In this document: positions 51,738-61,181 of the stretch, piece after piece
Numbering within the stretch: position 1 is the first letter of the stretch
How the letters are laid out: each line of letters opens with the position of its first letter
Assembly (NCBI GenBank): GCA_043758755.1
Contig: JAYVMW010000058.1
Coordinates: 17,656-81,655 of the forward strand
DNA: 64,000 bases
Source: Solimicrobium sp043758755
GTDB lineage: Bacteria; Pseudomonadota; Gammaproteobacteria; Burkholderiales; Burkholderiaceae_D
Reading direction: 5' to 3'
Notes under the pieces: model-generated
What the model was told of the DNA's origin: nothing
Database searches by the model: none
What the model saw: the letters and a program-made list of their open reading frames with translations, nothing else
Made by a program: the position numbers and the translations under genes

Positions 51738-51788
51738 GGGGGGCGCCGAGCCGGGGTAAAAAATAACTTTCGAAGTTTGTGACACAGT

Positions 51789-51911
51789 AGGACTAGCCGC
51801 ATACTGCCGGCACTCAATGACAGCGGGATTGTTGAAGTCCATCAAAAAAGTAATTGCATCAACGATATTGACGCTTTAAAGAATTTATCGAACATCGATA
51901 AATTATGCTGA
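51789..51911 (+). pseudogene. 3' remnant of a second fnr-like regulator gene
   Basis: The frame beginning SRILPALNDSGIVEVHQK and ending NCINDIDALKNLSNIDKLC before TGA matches the last 37 residues of the regulator encoded at 12673-13455 (SRILSSLNESGVVKVHQK...), with about two thirds identical residues. The homology begins in the recognition helix; a TGA lies just upstream at 51780. Everything before it is absent. Confidence 0.85.
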
Positions 51912-51914
51912 AGC

Positions 51915-52145
51915 TCAATTGATCCGTTTGAGACGTTGCCCGTGTATGCCCCAGACGCTCTCAACGCCGTCCAGCGTCCCACACAGAGCCCAGCCATTGC
52001 CGATTTTTTTCGCACTCACTTCACAACCAACTTCATCAGCCAGACGCTTGGCCCAGTGCGTGGCGGAACCCTGGCCTTTGAAAAGTTCATTGCCTTCAAC
52101 AACGGTCGTGGCATCGAACACGGGTACGGCAAATATGGTCATCAT
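51915..52145 (-). CDS. Small hypothetical protein
   Basis: 76 residues (MMTIFAVPVFDATTVVEG...), soluble, no domain recognised. The start may be 52142. It is convergent with, and ends only 3 bp from, the fnr-like remnant. The codon pattern looks coding, but no neighbour suggests a role. Confidence 0.5.
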   Translation of the reverse strand: MMTIFAVPVFDATTVVEGNELFKGQGSATHWAKRLADEVGCEVSAKKIGNGWALCGTLDGVESVWGIHGQRLKRIN

Positions 52146-52216
52146 TTAACAATCTTTCTTTATTGGTGTATTTGAAAATGACCCAATCCGCAGGTCGGGA
52201 CTGCGATTATCGCCGG

Positions 52217-53227
52217 TTATTGGAAAAATAGATCAACTTCATTCAGATAACGCTGTTTGGTGTCGGTATCGAGAAATGCAGCTTCAAAGCTGTTGCGCGC
52301 CAATTGTTGCGCGTGCTCGCGTCCCAGCGGCAGGGCATCAAAAACCGCGATCAGGTTGTCGTTGAGGTAGCCGCCAAAATAGGCCGGGTCGTCTGAATTG
52401 ACGGTCGCCAGCAGACCTGCGTCAAGCAGTGCGGCCAGATTGTGCTCGGCCATCGAATCGAACACCCGCAGTTTAACGTTGGACAGCGGACAGACTGTCA
52501 GGGGCACCTTGTGGTTGACCAGTCGCTGTACCAGTTCGGCATCTTCCAGACAGCGTACCCCGTGGTCGATGCGCTCCACCTGCAACAGGTCCAGTGCGGT
52601 GCTGATATAGTCAGGCGGACCTTCCTCGCCGGCATGCGCGACCAGACGTAATCCCATTTCACGGCAGCGTGCGAAAACGCGTTCAAATTTTTCGGGCGGG
52701 TGACCGAGTTCAGAAGAATCGAGACCGACGCCGATCAGTTGGTGGCGGTGCAAGACGGCCTGCTCCAGCGTTGCCAGTGCATCGTCTTGCGACAGATGTC
52801 GCAAAAAGCACATGATCAGGCTGCTGCTGATACCCAGGTCCGACCTGGCCTGCTGCAATGCCCGATCGATGCCATTGATCGCGGTGGCGAACGGCACACC
52901 GCGCGCGGTGTGGGTCTGCGGGTCAAAAAAGATTTCGGTGTGGCGCACCTGATCCTCCTTCGCACGCAGCAGGTAAGCCCAGGTCATGTCAAAAAAATCT
53001 TGCTCGGTCAGCAGGACACTGGCACCGGCATAATAAATGTCGAGAAAAGATTGCAGGTCGGTGAATGCATAGGCGCGCCGCAGGCTTTCTACCGAATCGT
53101 AGCCGAGGCTGACCTGATTGCGCTTTGCCAACGCAAAAATCAATTCCGGTTCAAGCGAACCTTCAATGTGTATGTGCAGCTCAGCCTTGGGCATTTGCTG
53201 CAGCAATGTTGATAAGGGCGAAGACAT
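52217..53227 (-). CDS. Adenine deaminase (ADA superfamily)
   Basis: 336 residues. Hydrolyses adenine to hypoxanthine and ammonia (purine salvage). Metal and catalytic motifs of the superfamily are present: AELHIHIEG, the HAGE segment in LVAHAGEEGPP, DHGVRC, and TVNSDDPAYFGGYL. The last block is typical of the adenine-specific branch (Aah1 / Pseudomonas PA0148 type) rather than classic adenosine deaminase. The start at 53227 follows AGGAGAACGGG. Confidence 0.88.
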   Translation of the reverse strand: MSSPLSTLLQQMPKAELHIHIEGSLEPELIFALAKRNQVSLGYDSVESLRRAYAFTDLQSFLDIYYAGASVLLTEQDFFDMTWAYLLRAKEDQVRHTEIFFDPQTHTARGVPFATAINGIDRALQQARSDLGISSSLIMCFLRHLSQDDALATLEQAVLHRHQLIGVGLDSSELGHPPEKFERVFARCREMGLRLVAHAGEEGPPDYISTALDLLQVERIDHGVRCLEDAELVQRLVNHKVPLTVCPLSNVKLRVFDSMAEHNLAALLDAGLLATVNSDDPAYFGGYLNDNLIAVFDALPLGREHAQQLARNSFEAAFLDTDTKQRYLNEVDLFFQ

Positions 53228-53952
53228 CCCGTTCTCCTGTTTCATGGGGGCAGACAGTAAAGTGCCTGATATTGTAAATTGTTAACTGTTTCAATCATAA
53301 GCGATCCAGCCTGAAGAACCGACACGTCAAATCAGAGCACATTAAAACATTGCGATAAAGTTATATTTTCAAATATGAAATATTGAAGCAGGGTTCGGCC
53401 CCCGCTGACAGCCGGAACTTTGAGAAAAAACTACATTTTCGATAGACAAATCGATGGATTCTGTACAGAAAAATGCCGAAAATGCACTTCGTTCAACAAA
53501 ATCGCGACAATTTTTTGGTCCGAGGAGTATATTTGCTATGCAGAAATATTTTTTTTCGTTATTCTGCGGCTGCGAAGTTTTGCAATAGTTTTCTGCCCAA
53601 TTCACCCTCGACATTACCCTGTCTTTGAACGGTTTCGGTACAACCTGGTCCCGGAAAGCATCATCGTTAATGTGAATGAGCGAGAGCCTGTTTAGTATCA
53701 GTCAGTCATATCTGACCATCCAACGCCTCATGTAAAGTTCTTGCGACTCTTAAATTTCATAACGGAAAAGCACCTGCGAATTACTGCAGTGCTCAAAAAT
53801 GTCCAGCCTCGTGCTCGAAAACAGAGAGTGTTTGCGGACTAAAAATAATTCCGCCACGCTCAGACCGATTAATGCTTTTGTAAATGCTTTTGTAGTCAGT
53901 TTAACCCTCACTCGTATCAATTAATTTATTATAAAAAACAGGAGAACAAAAT
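53228..53952. other. 725-bp AT-rich intergenic region
   Basis: Between the divergent adenine deaminase gene and the outer-membrane protein gene. The only notable features are runs of A/T, a direct repeat of ATGCTTTTGTA (53872-53882 and 53884-53894), and possible promoters. Reading frames on both strands here have poor codon composition and no ribosome-binding site. Confidence 0.5.
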
Positions 53953-54981
53953 ATGGTAGTTCGTAAAACACTTTCTGCTCTGATCACTGGCCTGATGGCA
54001 GTTGGCGCATGCAACCATGCAATGGCCGTTGAAAACGACGAACTGGACGCACCGCTTGCTGTCTGGGGACTGGATGCGGCAATTTTGCCACCGTCAGGAT
54101 TCTATGGGCAGATCATCGGCGCGCATTATGAAGCCAATTCGGTCAAAGATCCGATGGGCAATAATGTGCAGTTCGCTACCACGTTGCCAGTCGCACCAGG
54201 TGTTTCGGTGCCAGTGGCCGGCACTGTCGATGCGAAAATAATTACCGATGTTCTTGTGCCACGATTTGTTTTTATCAGCGATGATGTGTTTTTGGGTGGC
54301 CACGCTGGCGCCTATGTAGCAGTTCCGCTGGTTGATAAATCCAGAGAAGTCAATGTAGCCGTCACGACAGCGTTGCCGGCACCATATCCGGCGATGATCG
54401 GGGCCGCGGCAACCGCAGCAGCAAGTGGCAAGCAACGCGGACTGGGTGACGTTGAAGTCACTTCATTTATCGGCTGGAAGCACGACGATCTGTCCATCGT
54501 CGCAGCCCTCAACGTTGATTTGCCTACCGGTAAATTTGACAAAACCAGCCAGGTTAATCTGGGTACCAACTATTATTCTTTCCGTCCGTTGTTATCGGCG
54601 GCTTATTCGACTGACTCCGGCTTTGACGTTGCCGCTGCTGTGAGCTATAACGTAAGTACGGTCAACAAGGATACCAACTACAAGTCTGGCCAATATCTGA
54701 CGGTTGAATATGAGGCAACTTATCAATTTTCAGGTAACTTTAAAGCCGGTCTGCAGGGATATTATCTGGATCAGACCACGAACGATCAAGATCCGAACAG
54801 TTCTGCAGCAGTACCTATTTTCAATGGCAACAAGGCCCGCGCCGAAGCGATCGGACCTGTGGCGAGCTGGCAGTCGGACGACCTGAGAACCAAGGTTGAA
54901 TTCAAATATCTGGCCGAATCCGGCGTGCGTGCCCGTCCAGAGGGTAACCTGTTTCTGCTGACAGCTACCCGTCAGTTTTAA
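53953..54981 (+). CDS. Outer-membrane protein of the MetA/SphA (phenol-degradation-associated) family
   Basis: 342 residues with a signal peptide (cleaved near NHAMA-VEN) and a beta-barrel pattern ending in a C-terminal Phe (TATRQF). The APLAVWGLDAAILPPSGFYGQ start and DLPTGKFD with NLGTNYYSFRP are typical of PF13557 proteins, which act as hydrophobic-substrate channels. GGAG upstream supports the start. A terminator follows. Confidence 0.85.
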   Translation: MVVRKTLSALITGLMAVGACNHAMAVENDELDAPLAVWGLDAAILPPSGFYGQIIGAHYEANSVKDPMGNNVQFATTLPVAPGVSVPVAGTVDAKIITDVLVPRFVFISDDVFLGGHAGAYVAVPLVDKSREVNVAVTTALPAPYPAMIGAAATAAASGKQRGLGDVEVTSFIGWKHDDLSIVAALNVDLPTGKFDKTSQVNLGTNYYSFRPLLSAAYSTDSGFDVAAAVSYNVSTVNKDTNYKSGQYLTVEYEATYQFSGNFKAGLQGYYLDQTTNDQDPNSSAAVPIFNGNKARAEAIGPVASWQSDDLRTKVEFKYLAESGVRARPEGNLFLLTATRQF

Positions 54982-55016
54982 ACTGGAAGACCGCAGCATA
55001 CGGCAGTAACACAAGG

Positions 55017-55036
55017 GGGGCGTAATGCCCCTTTTT
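55017..55036 (+). terminator. Rho-independent terminator
   Basis: GGGGC-GTAAT-GCCCC followed by TTTTT, extendable by AAGG/TTTT wobble pairs, 35 bp after the outer-membrane protein stop codon. Confidence 0.75.
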
Positions 55037-55084
55037 GAGCTTTAAACATATAAGAAAAGGCCCAAGGCCTACAGCGGAGACAAC

Positions 55085-55678
55085 ATGAAAACTTACAACT
55101 ATTTCAGTCGATTATGCATTGGCATTTTTATAGTGATTGCAGGGATGTTGACTGTACAGGCCAAAGATGCCCCGGTTAACCAGTTTGAGGAGACAATGCA
55201 GCTTGAAGGGCAGAATCTGGTGCTCAATGGTTTCGGTCCTTATGCCATCAATCGCGTCAAGATGTATACGGTCGGGATTTACCTGCCTTCCCGTAAATCC
55301 ACGGCACAGGACATTCTGGCGCTGCCCGGTGTGGTCAGAGTCAAGATTGTGATGCTTAAAACCGTGGAGAGTGAAACCATGAGTCGCCGGTTTATTGCTG
55401 ATATTCACGCCAATACCAGCAAGGAAGACCGCCTGAAGATTGCTCCGCAGATTTTAACCATGGGCATGGCCTTTGGGACGGTTGGCGACTGGAATGTCGG
55501 TGACATCATGACGGTGGACTGGTTGCCCGGCAAGGGAACTGTCATGCGCCTGAATAACAAGCAGGTAATGGAAGCGTTCAAGGACCCGCTGGTGATGCAA
55601 TCCATTTTAAAAATCTGGATCGGTGAAAACGTCTACGATACCAAGCTGAAGAAACTTTTGGTTGGGGACAGGGACTGA
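55085..55678 (+). CDS. Chalcone isomerase-like exported protein
   Basis: 197 residues with a signal peptide (GMLTVQA-KD) and a chalcone-isomerase-like fold (LVLNGFGPYAINRVKMYTVGIYLPSR near residues 43-68; VMLKTVESETMSRRF). Bacterial members of this family have no known isomerase activity and bind fatty acids in some cases. A separate gene with its own terminator. Confidence 0.82.
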   Translation: MKTYNYFSRLCIGIFIVIAGMLTVQAKDAPVNQFEETMQLEGQNLVLNGFGPYAINRVKMYTVGIYLPSRKSTAQDILALPGVVRVKIVMLKTVESETMSRRFIADIHANTSKEDRLKIAPQILTMGMAFGTVGDWNVGDIMTVDWLPGKGTVMRLNNKQVMEAFKDPLVMQSILKIWIGENVYDTKLKKLLVGDRD

Positions 55679-55703
55679 GAACGGTATCAGAGTAATTTAA
55701 AAG

Positions 55704-55734
55704 AAGCACTGAAATTTAATCAGTGCTTTTTTTT
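55704..55734 (+). terminator. Rho-independent terminator
   Basis: A 9-bp perfect stem AAGCACTGA/TCAGTGCTT with loop AATTTAA and eight T, 25 bp after the chalcone-isomerase-like gene. Confidence 0.9.
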
Positions 55735-55791
55735 GTGCGGTGACCGGAGCAGGGGCAGGGCCTGAAACACCCAACAACGACTAACGACGAA

Positions 55792-56940
55792 TTATCGAAT
55801 TACTTTTCCATTTGCTCCAAGCACTGTCATGTCCACAAATTGCGAACCGTCGTGATTTGTACTGGAATAGCTGATAGAGAATCCACCAATATTCAAGTTG
55901 TGCATGGTTTCCAGATTGTCGACCAATTTTTCACGCGTCAGATTTTTACCGGAACTTTTAATCGCCTCAACCAATACTCTGGCATCGATATAACCCTCCA
56001 GTCCGTAGTACGACAAAACCAGCTTTCCATCCGATTTCTCAACCATCTTTTTGTAATCGTGCACAACCGGCTTGGTATCGTCCCATGGGTAAGGCATTAC
56101 CTGCGAAATCATGATGCCTCGGGATAATGGCCCGAGCTCGCGCGCCAGATTATCAGCGCCAACCGGAGACAGCGTGGCAAAATAGGGATGGAGATTGGCA
56201 GCGTTTACCTGCCGCACAAATTCGGCGGTTGGTTTATACAAGGTAACCAAAACAATGGCCTGCGGTTTTATTTTCACCATGGCCGCAACTGCTGCCTGCA
56301 CGTCGGTTGAATTGCGCTCGACCGATGCAACCACACTGGGAACCATATTCATTTTTTTCAGTGCGGCAGTTACCCCTTCCAATCCTGATTTGCCAAAGCC
56401 GTCATTTTGATAAAGTACCCCAATACTTGTAAGTCCAATTGACGCCAGCTGTTTGACGATCTGGTCGGTTTCATTGGCATAACTGGCGCGGACGTGAAAC
56501 AGGTAACGGTTGGTTGGGGAGCGTAGTGCGCCCGATCCACTGATGGTCCCTATAAGGGGAACTTTTGCGGCCGAGAACACCTCCATCGCGGCTGTTGTTG
56601 GCGAGGAGCCATAATAGCCTGTCAGCGCGAAGACTTTTTCCTTTTCGATCAATATTTTTGTGTTTGCAACGGCACGATCAGTTTCATAACCATCGTCCAA
56701 AGCGATCAGTTGCAGCTTGCGCCCAAATATGCCGCCATTATGATTAATTTGATCGAAGTACAGTTTGATGATGCTTTGCATTTCCGTACCGTAGGCACCG
56801 TTGGGGCCGGTAAAGGGGCCGGACATGCCGATCGTTATGCTGGTATCGGTAATGCCATCAACACTCTGTGCATTTGCCAATCCGGCGCTGAGCACAAACA
56901 ACCAGATAAAAAGCGGGCGCAAATATTTAAAAAAAATCAT
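55792..56940 (-). CDS. ABC-type branched-chain amino acid binding protein (Leu/Ile/Val-BP family)
   Basis: 382 residues; the start at 56940 gives a clean signal peptide ending AGLANA-QS. The mature protein starts ITDTSITIGMSGPFTGPNGAYG and contains FALTGYYGSSPTTAAMEVF, typical of periplasmic type I binding proteins (PF13458). No permease or ATPase genes are adjacent. Binding proteins of this class near c-di-GMP sensors sometimes act as ligand-presenting partners, but that is speculation; ordinary uptake is as likely. Confidence 0.85.
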   Translation of the reverse strand: MIFFKYLRPLFIWLFVLSAGLANAQSVDGITDTSITIGMSGPFTGPNGAYGTEMQSIIKLYFDQINHNGGIFGRKLQLIALDDGYETDRAVANTKILIEKEKVFALTGYYGSSPTTAAMEVFSAAKVPLIGTISGSGALRSPTNRYLFHVRASYANETDQIVKQLASIGLTSIGVLYQNDGFGKSGLEGVTAALKKMNMVPSVVASVERNSTDVQAAVAAMVKIKPQAIVLVTLYKPTAEFVRQVNAANLHPYFATLSPVGADNLARELGPLSRGIMISQVMPYPWDDTKPVVHDYKKMVEKSDGKLVLSYYGLEGYIDARVLVEAIKSSGKNLTREKLVDNLETMHNLNIGGFSISYSSTNHDGSQFVDMTVLGANGKVIR

Positions 56941-57329
56941 GGATCTATCCCGAGTTATATTTTTGAACATAGCTGATGTTCGAAAAAGGACTTTGATGAC
57001 GAACAATAATTAACTGCAATTAATTCGACATAAAAAACGCATTTCAATAAACCTGGCGCCCCCGCACTCGTGGACGTGGTATCTCAATCAGTTGATTTTG
57101 CATAAAAATCAATTATGGTGAGTTTCGCCATGGATTCGTTCAATATGAATCAGGTACTGAGCGGCGTTGGTGCTGGCTGTGAGCCAGTTCGATCCGTACT
57201 GAAGCGTTCGCATCATAACGCGTCCACGTCCCCACTTTATGAAAATCGCTTCATGTAGAGGTTTTTTGTCTCATTTTTATGTTCGGTAAATTCAATGTCG
57301 AAGTTGCTGCGGCAGCGCAGCGACCAGGC
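56941..57329. other. Intergenic region upstream of the binding-protein gene
   Basis: About 390 bp between two reverse-strand genes. It contains a perfect inverted repeat TTGATTTT-GCATA-AAAATCAA at 57092-57112, which could be an operator or hairpin. A stem ATGAA/TTCAT near 57239-57255 precedes TTTTTTG but is too weak to call a terminator. Confidence 0.5.
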
Positions 57330-60300
57330 CTACAATCCGCTTTCCTGCTCCAGCACTTTCAACTGTTCAAGCAGGGTCTCACACAGTGTGCGGAGCTGAT
57401 CAAGGCAAACCTGCGCCTCCATTTGTGCGTCCTCCGACTGGATTTGACCCATATGGCGAATCAGTGTATGTATTTCCCGGTGCAGACGCTCAATGGATTG
57501 GAAAGATTTCAAGCCGCCGAAACGGGCCGCCCCTGCATGCTCCAGCCATTTTCCGAGGTGGCGCTGGTTAAATACCAGGTGCAATGGAATCGGCCGGCCC
57601 TCTTTCATACACTCTTCGACGATACGCAATGCAGCACGATGTTCGATAGCCCCAAAGATCAACGGCAAATCATCGCTATGCACAGAAGGCAGAGCGAGCC
57701 AGTCAGCGTGGGTACGCCAGGTCGCTGACCATTCTTTCATCGCGCCGGCCGGCATCGGGCGCGCGATGCCATACCCCTGAGCATGTTCACAGCCCAGACG
57801 GAGCAGCATGCGGCCATGCTCGCTTGTTTCCACACCTTCTGCAATAATCTTTCGGCCAAACGCACGTGCCAGGCCCAGCACGCCTTGAATGATGGACAGA
57901 TCATCCGGATCGTCGAGCATGTCACGGACAAAACTTTGATCAATTTTAAGCAGGGATACCGGCAGACGCTTCAGATACGTTAAAGAGGAATAACCGGTGC
58001 CAAAGTCATCCAGGGCAAATCCAACTCCCATCTGGCCACACGCATTGATCACCTGAGACACCCTGGTAATATCTTCAAGCGCACTGGTCTCCAATACCTC
58101 AAGTTCCAGGTCGCTTGGCTTCACGGTTGGATGCGCTTTCAACAGTGCAGCCAGATTTTCTACAAAATCGATTCCTTGCAACTGACGCGCACCAATGTTG
58201 ACACTGACAGGAATGTTCATCTCCTCTGCCTGCCACCGTTCAATCTGAACCAGCGCAGTGTCGATTACCCACTCCCCCAATTGCACTGCGATGGAATGAT
58301 CTTCTATCAAAGGAAGAAATTGTGCCGGTGCAATCAGGCCCTTTTCCGGATGTTGCCAGCGGATCAGCGCTTCGGCGCCGATAATTTCGCCAGTGCGCAT
58401 ATTTACTTTGGGCTGGTAGTACAGTACAAATTCATTATTTATCAACGCCAGACGGACCTGTTCCAGTTTCTCGTGATATCCGCGCACACTGCGATCCTGT
58501 TCTGCGTCGAAGGTGCAGTAACGATTCTTGCCGGTGACTTTGGCCTGATACATGGCTTGGTCTGCCTGGCGCAGCAACTGATCCGCATCCACGTCGTCCT
58601 TTTGTGGATAGAATGCCACGCCAAGACTGGTCGAAACCTGTACCTGAATATCACCGACTTGAACCGGTTTTGCAGCAGCGACAAGCAGACGCGTGAGCAT
58701 GGGTTCGATGGAGTGCTCATCTGTCAGATCGAGCAGCACTGCAACAAATTCGTCGCCGCCGATGCGAGCCAGTGTGTCGCCTTCGCGCAAGGTTCGTTTC
58801 ATTCGCCCGGCCAGCGTGATCAACAACTGATCACCGGCGGCGTGGCCATGGTTATCATTAACTGCCTTGAAACCGTCAAGATCAAAATAAACTACAGCCA
58901 GAGATTTTTTCTGACGCTTGCATTGCAAGATTGCCTGCAGCAGGCGATCAGCCAGAAGCAGTCGATTTGGCAGTGCAGTCAGTGCATCAAAATTCGCGAT
59001 ATGTTCGAGCTGGCTTTGGTGTTCCTTGATTTTTGTGATGTCCGTGAACAGCGCAACGTAATGCCTGGTATTGTTCGATTTGTCGCGTACGGCGCTGATG
59101 GTGAGTAACTCGGCATACACTTCGCCGTTTTTGTGTCGGTTCCATACTTCGCCGTGCCAGTGACCGTTTTCCATCAAACTGCGCCACATCACGACGTAGA
59201 ACCCTTTTTCCTGACGGCCCGATTTAAGCATGTTTGGATTTTGGCCGATGGCTTCCTCCCGACTGTAGCCGGTAATGGTAGTAAAGGCGTCGTTGACCTC
59301 GAGGATGATGCCAGTATCGTCGGTAATGATGATCGCCTCACGGGCATAGGTGAACACGCTGGCGGAAAGCCTGAGCTGCTCTTCAGCGCGTTTGTCTTTG
59401 CTTACATCGCGGATAACTTCAATTGCGCCAACCACGTTGCCGCTGCGATCATGCAATGGAGATGCTTTGGCAAAAACCCAGGCGCCCTTATTGTTGTCGA
59501 GCGCATTACAAAACGCTTCCGCAACGATGGCATCACCTTCGCGTTGAATTTTGGGGTATTGGGCGGCAATTTCGCTGTCATCAAGGAATGCCAGATCCAA
59601 CAAATGTGACCGAGCTTCACCATAAAACGGAATCATGTAGGTATGATCTCCTTTGCCGAGCATCTCGGCGGCCGGGATGCCGGTCATCTTTTCGATCGCC
59701 TTGTTCCATATGGTGATGCGCCGGTCCTTATCGACGGCCATAGTGGCATCGGGCAGAAACGCAACTATGTCAGCGAGCTGGAGTCGCTTTTCTTCCAGCG
59801 CGACCTCTGCCTGCTTACGTTCCGACTGCATCTGTTTGACTGCTGCCAAGAGGCTGGTACTGTCACCGACCCGGGTGGTAATTTGCTGGGATAAATTGCC
59901 TTTGGCTATTTTCCTGACAATATCAATGACATAGCCTGGTTCACCACCAAGCTGCCGGGACAGGCGGCGAACAATAAGTCCTATGCCGAAATACAGGAAG
60001 ATTTGCATAATGCCCTGACCGAACCAAAGCATGACGTTATCTTTTTGGATACGCGCCAGATCATCTGTAACATCGATCGTGACGCTGGCTGCACCAAGCA
60101 CGGTTCCTTCGGCTACATCGTGGCATTTGAGACAGTTAGTGGAACGAAAATTCTTTGAAGCGATGAATGGCACTTCTGCTCTGATCGACGCTGCGCCGTC
60201 CGACCCAGGCATCAGATTGAATTCTTTTTTTCCGCCCGCCAGAACCTTGTAGTCGATAGCGTCTGTCGGTTGTTCTTGAGGCAGTCCGGCAGAATATTGG

Positions 60301-60626
60301 CTTTCAAGCTGCTTTGTGCGAATGATCCGCAATTCATTGATATTTTCAGCCGCGCCCATCTTCTGAATAAACAATGCTCTGGCGGCCTTGTCGGTGATGA
60401 CGTCATCATCACCGAATTTGGTAACCATCATGGTGTTCAACCCATTGATGGCGCCGTCCGCAACAGCCTCTGCACGCAATTCAACGGCTTCCAAAGAATG
60501 GTGCCTGAATTGATCCATGAGCCATAATTGAGCAACGATCAGAATGATGATGAGACAGCCCTGAATCAGGATGTGAAGCCTTAGCTGCAGGCTCAGCTTT
60601 TCCCATCTTGATAAAAGGCTGTTCAT
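57330..60626 (-). CDS. Heme-type DUF3365-HAMP-PAS-PAS-GGDEF-EAL c-di-GMP protein
   Basis: 1098 residues. Membrane helices at about 17-36 and 199-218 flank a periplasmic DUF3365/Tll0287-like domain with a c-type heme motif, CLKCH at 165-169. A HAMP linker follows (DIVRKIAKGNLSQQI), then two PAS domains (about 285-405, 410-530), GGDEF (RIGGDEF, with GDTL as a divergent inhibitory site) and a full EAL domain (GAEALIRW, EVLETS, DDFGTGYSSL, KIDQSF). About 120 extra residues form the C-terminus. It probably senses redox or gas in the periplasm and makes or degrades c-di-GMP; EAL motifs look intact. Heme attachment would use the Ccm system. Confidence 0.9.
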   Translation of the reverse strand: MNSLLSRWEKLSLQLRLHILIQGCLIIILIVAQLWLMDQFRHHSLEAVELRAEAVADGAINGLNTMMVTKFGDDDVITDKAARALFIQKMGAAENINELRIIRTKQLESQYSAGLPQEQPTDAIDYKVLAGGKKEFNLMPGSDGAASIRAEVPFIASKNFRSTNCLKCHDVAEGTVLGAASVTIDVTDDLARIQKDNVMLWFGQGIMQIFLYFGIGLIVRRLSRQLGGEPGYVIDIVRKIAKGNLSQQITTRVGDSTSLLAAVKQMQSERKQAEVALEEKRLQLADIVAFLPDATMAVDKDRRITIWNKAIEKMTGIPAAEMLGKGDHTYMIPFYGEARSHLLDLAFLDDSEIAAQYPKIQREGDAIVAEAFCNALDNNKGAWVFAKASPLHDRSGNVVGAIEVIRDVSKDKRAEEQLRLSASVFTYAREAIIITDDTGIILEVNDAFTTITGYSREEAIGQNPNMLKSGRQEKGFYVVMWRSLMENGHWHGEVWNRHKNGEVYAELLTISAVRDKSNNTRHYVALFTDITKIKEHQSQLEHIANFDALTALPNRLLLADRLLQAILQCKRQKKSLAVVYFDLDGFKAVNDNHGHAAGDQLLITLAGRMKRTLREGDTLARIGGDEFVAVLLDLTDEHSIEPMLTRLLVAAAKPVQVGDIQVQVSTSLGVAFYPQKDDVDADQLLRQADQAMYQAKVTGKNRYCTFDAEQDRSVRGYHEKLEQVRLALINNEFVLYYQPKVNMRTGEIIGAEALIRWQHPEKGLIAPAQFLPLIEDHSIAVQLGEWVIDTALVQIERWQAEEMNIPVSVNIGARQLQGIDFVENLAALLKAHPTVKPSDLELEVLETSALEDITRVSQVINACGQMGVGFALDDFGTGYSSLTYLKRLPVSLLKIDQSFVRDMLDDPDDLSIIQGVLGLARAFGRKIIAEGVETSEHGRMLLRLGCEHAQGYGIARPMPAGAMKEWSATWRTHADWLALPSVHSDDLPLIFGAIEHRAALRIVEECMKEGRPIPLHLVFNQRHLGKWLEHAGAARFGGLKSFQSIERLHREIHTLIRHMGQIQSEDAQMEAQVCLDQLRTLCETLLEQLKVLEQESGL

Positions 60627-60629
60627 TGG

Positions 60630-60842
60630 CTATCTCGCGATTGATGCATTTCGAGAGCCGATATTTTCTTCGGTCATTTCGAAGAACAGCGGATTGATTC
60701 GTCCCATCCGGCGCACCCGTATTTTGTGATCGAGGTTTTTCGGTGCATCGAGCTTCAGTTTGTTTTGTTGTGGTCCAGTCAAGTTGCAACGCAAGTTCGT
60801 CGTCGAAGCGACAGGTGCGGATGACATTATTGGCGGAGATTC
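60630..60842 (-). CDS. Possible small protein upstream of the GGDEF-EAL gene
   Basis: About 70 codons (from MHNESPPIMSSAPVAS) ending 3 bp before the start of the large signalling gene, which suggests coupling. The body is basic with KIRVRRMGRINPLFFEM. No domain recognised and the ribosome-binding site is weak; other Met codons are at 60869 and 60800. Could be a leader frame. Confidence 0.35.
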   Translation of the reverse strand, partial: ESPPIMSSAPVASTTNLRCNLTGPQQNKLKLDAPKNLDHKIRVRRMGRINPLFFEMTEENIGSRNASIAR

Positions 60843-60869
60843 GTTATGCATCGTAAAGAGCGCTTTCAC

Positions 60870-61181
60870 TATTGGTCTGGTCTGTACTTATTTTGCATTC
60901 CCAAATGGATTTGAAGCCGGAATCCCCCTGCCATAAATCGAAAGAAAAATGTCATGAGCCCTAAAGGCGGTCAGTATAGGTATGCATTTCCAAAACAGAA
61001 TGAAAAAGCGTCCTACCATTGAGATAGGTCAATCAATGTGGATGATGATTAAAGATACAATTTTTATAAATTGCTAACGGGTTTTAGTCCAGATCATGGC
61101 TGATCATTAACAGACGCCGCATGCCAGGCATTTTAATTACCGATACGACGCTTCGGCCTGAACAGGTTCTTTTTGCAAGGA
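60870..61181. other. Intergenic region between two c-di-GMP genes
   Basis: About 310 bp. A TTGAGATAGGTCAA sequence (61019-61032) resembles an FNR palindrome with one mismatch in the left half, but the TACAAT at 61056 is 30.5 bp from its centre and no gene follows on that strand. A degenerate ATTCCC...GGAATCC pair occurs at 60898-60925. Nothing else seen. Confidence 0.4.

Larger units (their letters stand above)
51403..51914. other. Region after the tad locus with repeat and gene remnant
   Basis: About 510 bp without an intact gene. It holds an AT-rich stretch, a dRS3-like inverted repeat (51714-51737) and the 3' remnant of an fnr-like gene (51789-51911). A GGGCCGTTTTTTTG run at 51500-51513 might end tad transcripts but lacks a clear stem. 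Confidence 0.7.

Noticed and set aside
53369..53695. Open frames on both strands in the AT-rich region before the outer-membrane protein
   Set aside because: Poor composition (Phe/Cys-rich), no ribosome-binding site, mutually overlapping.
61019..61032. TTGAGATAGGTCAA as an FNR-type promoter
   Set aside because: Left half is off, TACAAT is 30.5 bp away, and no gene follows on the forward strand.
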